Positions 61,085 to 64,000 of a stretch of DNA of 64,000 nt are shown here, one piece after another (position 1 is the stretch's first letter; the number at the start of each line of letters is the position of its first letter). The stretch covers positions 22,807,643 to 22,871,642 of the forward strand of contig CM065710.1 in assembly GCA_017654935.2 (NCBI GenBank), in the 5' to 3' direction. The DNA is from Phymorhynchus buccinoides. Its lineage: Eukaryota > Mollusca > Gastropoda > Neogastropoda > Raphitomidae. Under the pieces are notes generated by a model. The model worked only from the letters and a program-made list of their open reading frames with translations. It had not been told where the DNA came from and did not search any database. The translations under genes and the position numbers were made by a program.

Positions 61085-61885
61085 ATAGAGGGAAAGACGA
61101 GTTAAAGGTCATGCCCGACCGTTAAATGTACCCAGACTGGCCAGGGACACCCGGGCCCCACATGATATCGATGCATGTAGAGTGTCATGCACGACCGCTT
61201 AGTCCCCCCAGATCAACCGGGGAAACACGGGCCCCACATGATGCATGCACAGGAGTATTTGTATTTAGGGGACAATACATGCATGCAAAAAAAGGGGGGG
61301 GGGGGGCATCTGTGGTTTTTTTTTTTTAGGTGTGGGGATGCAGGGGTTGGAGGTGGGGAGGGGAAGGCAGAGGAATGGTTGTTTAGTAGAGGTGCTTTTG
61401 GAGGCCCCTCTTGAAGGCCTCCAAGGACTGGGTGGAGGCAAAGACTACCAGAATCTTTGGTGGAGGCAACTTCCTCAGGGAGGCCGTTCCACTGCGGAAT
61501 ATACTTAGTGCGAGAAAGAAAGTGGACTGTCTGTATTGAGTTCTATATGGCGGGATGTCGTATGAAGCTGAGTGAGATTGACGGAGACTTTTCTTCTGCA
61601 GGGTATTTGTTGGAAGATACTTGGAATTGATTTGGAGATCTGTGTGGAATTTAAAGAAGGTAGTCAGACGGGCTTCAGTTCGACGGGTCTGTAGAAGGGG
61701 CCATTTCAAGTTTTTCAGGAGGTCTGCCGATCTTGTTGCCTGACGGTAGTCTCGGGCCACCCATCTTGCAGCTCGGCTCTGGACTTTTTCGATGGCGTCA
61801 GTGCTGCTCTTGTTGTGGGGGTCCCAGACTGGATTGGCGTATTCCAGGAGGGGACGCACCATAGCTTTGAAGGCCTGTTCCTTGA

Positions 61886-61892
<7 letters not shown>
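61085..61892 (-). pseudogene. Second copy of the same LINE family, truncated at a GT tract
   Basis: The minus strand from 61892 encodes QAFKAMVRPLLEYANPVWDP..., closely like 26108-26968, with a frameshift near the C-terminus (LALSIFRSG instead of the PRTIPQWNS-type end). The 5' break is exactly at the (GT)n run 61890-61920. Confidence 0.82.
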
Positions 61893-61927
<35 letters not shown>

Positions 61928-61948
61928 TGCGTGCGCGCGCGTGTGTGT
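61888..61948 (+). repeat. (GT)n / (GC)n run
   Basis: GT run then GCGCGTGCGTGCGCGCGCG; at the 5' break of the LINE fragment. Confidence 0.95.
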
Positions 61949-62209
61949 GAAAAACTCCGACTAAAGAACAGATTTTGCAAGGCATTATTCATTATTATAT
62001 TGTCCTTCACCCAAGTAAAAGTTACTAGTGGGCGAGGGAGCATAAGTTTGGTCGAGTCTGTTTTAGCTGATGAGCGCCACTGTCAGAAACAGTGAGCGGT
62101 CACTCCAGTCTGTTCGTCGTTCGGTTTTTTTTCTCACTTTGGATTTTTCAATTTCCACTTTTCTCTTTATCACTAAGGCAAGATTCAGAACTCTTGCTGT
62201 ACTAAGCTA

Positions 62210-63832
62210 TCCACAAAAAGTTAAGGATCACTTGCAAACTAATTCATAACTTTCCAAATAAGAAAGCCAATGCGTTGAATTTTGGCCAACATTTAATTCA
62301 ATGCTTTAGTGATAACGATACACAATTGCCTTCAATTTCGAGCAATCGTTTGGTCTGTACATTTGATCAAAGTGGGTACGTATCGAAATTTGATTTCCCA
62401 CAGTCATTGAAATCACAAGACAGGGCATTCTGATGCTCCCAAAAGTTCAGTAATGCGTGTATCCGCCATGGCTGTTCTGGCACTCGACGCAGCGAGTCCT
62501 CATGGAGTTGACCAGGGTGGTGAAGATCCTCTGTGGAAGCGCCTGCCACTCAGCCTGCAGCATCTGGTAGAGGTGCTGGGCATCCCTGGGAGGGGGGTGG
62601 TTGCTCCTCACTTTGCGATCCAGCTCATCCCAGAGGTTCTCAATCGGGTTGAGATCGGGACTGCATGCTGGCCACTCCATTCTGTTGACTCCAGACTGCT
62701 GCAGGAAGTCGTTGACCACCCTTGCCCTGTGGGGGCGAGCGTTGTCATCCTGGTAGACAGCCGGCGGTCCCATCTGCTGCAGTGTAGGCACAGCCAGCGG
62801 TCGAAGGATCTCATCCCGGTATCGGAGGCCAGTCAGGTTACTCTGTACATGATACAAGGGTGTTCTGTGGTGAAGGCTGAAGGCCCCCCAGACCATTACA
62901 GAACCTCCACCAAAGGCCACCTTTTCTTGGACAGTGGCGTCAATAAAGCGTTCCCCTGGGCGCCTCCAGACCCTCAGTCGGCCGTCGTTGTGGTTCAGGG
63001 TGAAGCGTGATTCATCACTGAACAGGACCTGGGACCATTGCTGACGTGTCCACCTCACGTGACGTCTGCAGAAGGCGCGGCGTGCTGCCCTATGGGCTGG
63101 AGTTAAGCGTGGCCGTACAGCTGGGCGACGAGAACGGAGGTTAAACCCATGAAGGCGGTTCCGTATGGTCTGCTGGCTGATGTTGATGTTAGTAGCCACC
63201 CTCAGCTGCCTTCGAATGATGCTGGAAGAGGCTGTTCTTGTCTGCAGGGCTTGTCGTTCAATGAGACGATCTTCACGTGGAGTTGTCTTCTTCGGTCGAC
63301 CAGATCTGCGTCTTTCATGGACCCTCCCAGTGGCTGTGAAGCGTTGAATCAGTCTGACAATGACCGAGATGGACACCTGAAGTCGCCTGGCCACTTCTCG
63401 CTTGGGAACACCATCTTGGAACCATGCAACAGCTCGTCCCCTATCCAACTCGCTCAATTTTCGTCGTGGAGGCATTGTCAAATCAGGCCTAATACTGGTG
63501 GTATGTCTTCTTATAAAGCCAAGCAAGAGACAGCATCTCACACATAAACAGCAGTGCTTGCACGTGCATAATGGTTTTTCCATCTGGCTTGTGCAATGTG
63601 TTCATGCAGAACGATCCAAAGCAAGGTCCTTTTTCGCAAGTTTCCGCTTTTTCGTTTGCTGCCAAGCTCAGTAATAGAGAATCACGTGCAATGTTTCCAC
63701 TAACACAACATCGCCCACTTACAGCTGAACAAGAATTCATAACAATTTGGCTTGACTGAGAAAAAAATAACAGGAGCGAACGGAGTTTATTGCGCACCTG
63801 TTTTCTCATAGTGATCCTTAACTTTTTGTGAG
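62210..63832 (-). mobile_element. Complete Tc1/mariner transposon, 1623 bp
   Basis: Terminal repeats share CACAAAAAGTTAAGGATCAC at both ends (62213-62234 and 63809-63830 reversed), with flanking TA at 62208-62209 and 63833-63834. The 5' leader is ~350 bp and the 3' part ~210 bp. The intact transposase is the only coding content. Confidence 0.88.
62447..63475 (-). CDS. Tc1-family transposase, intact, 342 aa
   Basis: Start ATG at 63475, stop at 62447. The N-terminus (residues ~5-50) has the helix-turn-helix pattern of Tc1 DNA-binding domains, followed by a Ser-Gly-Arg-Pro-Lys-Lys AT-hook-like motif (58-63) and a second helix-turn-helix (~75-115). Catalytic residues are visible: Asp154 (SDESRF), Asp244 (QDDNARPH) and Glu279 (PDLNPIEN), which is DD34E spacing. 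No stop or frameshift, and full family length (~340). It lies inside near-identical TIRs, so the element may be active or recently so. It acts by cut-and-paste at TA sites. Confidence 0.93.
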   Translation of the reverse strand: MPPRRKLSELDRGRAVAWFQDGVPKREVARRLQVSISVIVRLIQRFTATGRVHERRRSGRPKKTTPREDRLIERQALQTRTASSSIIRRQLRVATNINISQQTIRNRLHGFNLRSRRPAVRPRLTPAHRAARRAFCRRHVRWTRQQWSQVLFSDESRFTLNHNDGRLRVWRRPGERFIDATVQEKVAFGGGSVMVWGAFSLHHRTPLYHVQSNLTGLRYRDEILRPLAVPTLQQMGPPAVYQDDNARPHRARVVNDFLQQSGVNRMEWPACSPDLNPIENLWDELDRKVRSNHPPPRDAQHLYQMLQAEWQALPQRIFTTLVNSMRTRCVECQNSHGGYTHY

Positions 63833-64000
63833 TAGTGTAGTTTGACCTATTCTTGTTTTGAGTGTGACCCTATGTTATCGAGTGACGTTAGAAGCGATTG
63901 GTCTCTTCGTTGGCGGAGATTTGCACTGGGTCATTGCTTTCTGTATATGCCTATTGTTGATTCAGTGTTGTTGATATTGAGATTGTATTAACACTGCGTG

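Noticed and set aside
62453..63547. Plus-strand frames opposite the Tc1 transposase
   Set aside because: Antisense shadows of an intact transposase with full family motifs.

Overview
This is eukaryotic, intron-containing, very repeat-rich nuclear DNA. Two split genes on the minus strand can be rebuilt from splice-consistent exons. The rest is transposon debris, minisatellites and long dinucleotide arrays. The mix (CR1/L2-type LINEs, Tc1/mariner and TTAA-flanked elements, tRNA-derived and GAA-tailed SINEs, (GA)n/(GT)n arrays of hundreds of bases, many small inverted-repeat elements) suggests a marine invertebrate, most likely a mollusc and probably a gastropod. That assignment is inference; no marker gene fixes it.

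Gene 1 (minus, coding 15595 down to 4646) is a four-exon C2H2 zinc-finger protein of about 1581 residues. It has an N-terminal coiled coil, a charged linker, nine fingers shared among all four exons, and a last exon carrying 13 in-frame copies of an 81-bp repeat (27 residues each). All junction phases agree (1, 0, 1), and finger 6 is split exactly across an intron. Tandem repeats touch almost every exon edge. A 62-bp satellite of about 30 copies begins about 130 bp past the stop codon, and exons 2 and 3 have partial duplicates beside them.

Gene 2 (minus, coding 50484 down to 41659) is a four-exon A20/AN1 zinc-finger protein of 202 residues, the ZFAND5/ZFAND6 type. It has a likely non-coding first exon near 53162-53230 and a promoter-like region near 53250-53350.

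Between and around the genes: 16-23 kb holds CR1-type LINEs, one of which (18867-22709) is split by a reversed LINE fragment. 23-29 kb has a hairpin element, a broken Tc1 element with ~200-bp terminal repeats, a perfect-looking fold-back MITE, a Jockey/CR1-group LINE fragment and a 1.38-kb inverted-repeat element full of AAGGTCA motifs. 29-41 kb is mostly non-coding with several MITEs. The introns of gene 2 (41.8-50.2 kb) contain nested MITEs, SINEs and minisatellites. 54-57 kb is dominated by a 1.6-kb compound GA/GT array. 57-64 kb holds a self-nested TTAA MITE, a probable solo LTR, two LINE fragments that stop at GT tracts, and an intact Tc1 transposon (62210-63832) encoding a 342-residue DD34E transposase.

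The transposons are useful controls for each other: several nested insertions can be read against uninterrupted copies in the same window, so insertion points and target duplications are seen rather than guessed. No convincing RNA gene, CRISPR array or prokaryotic feature is present.
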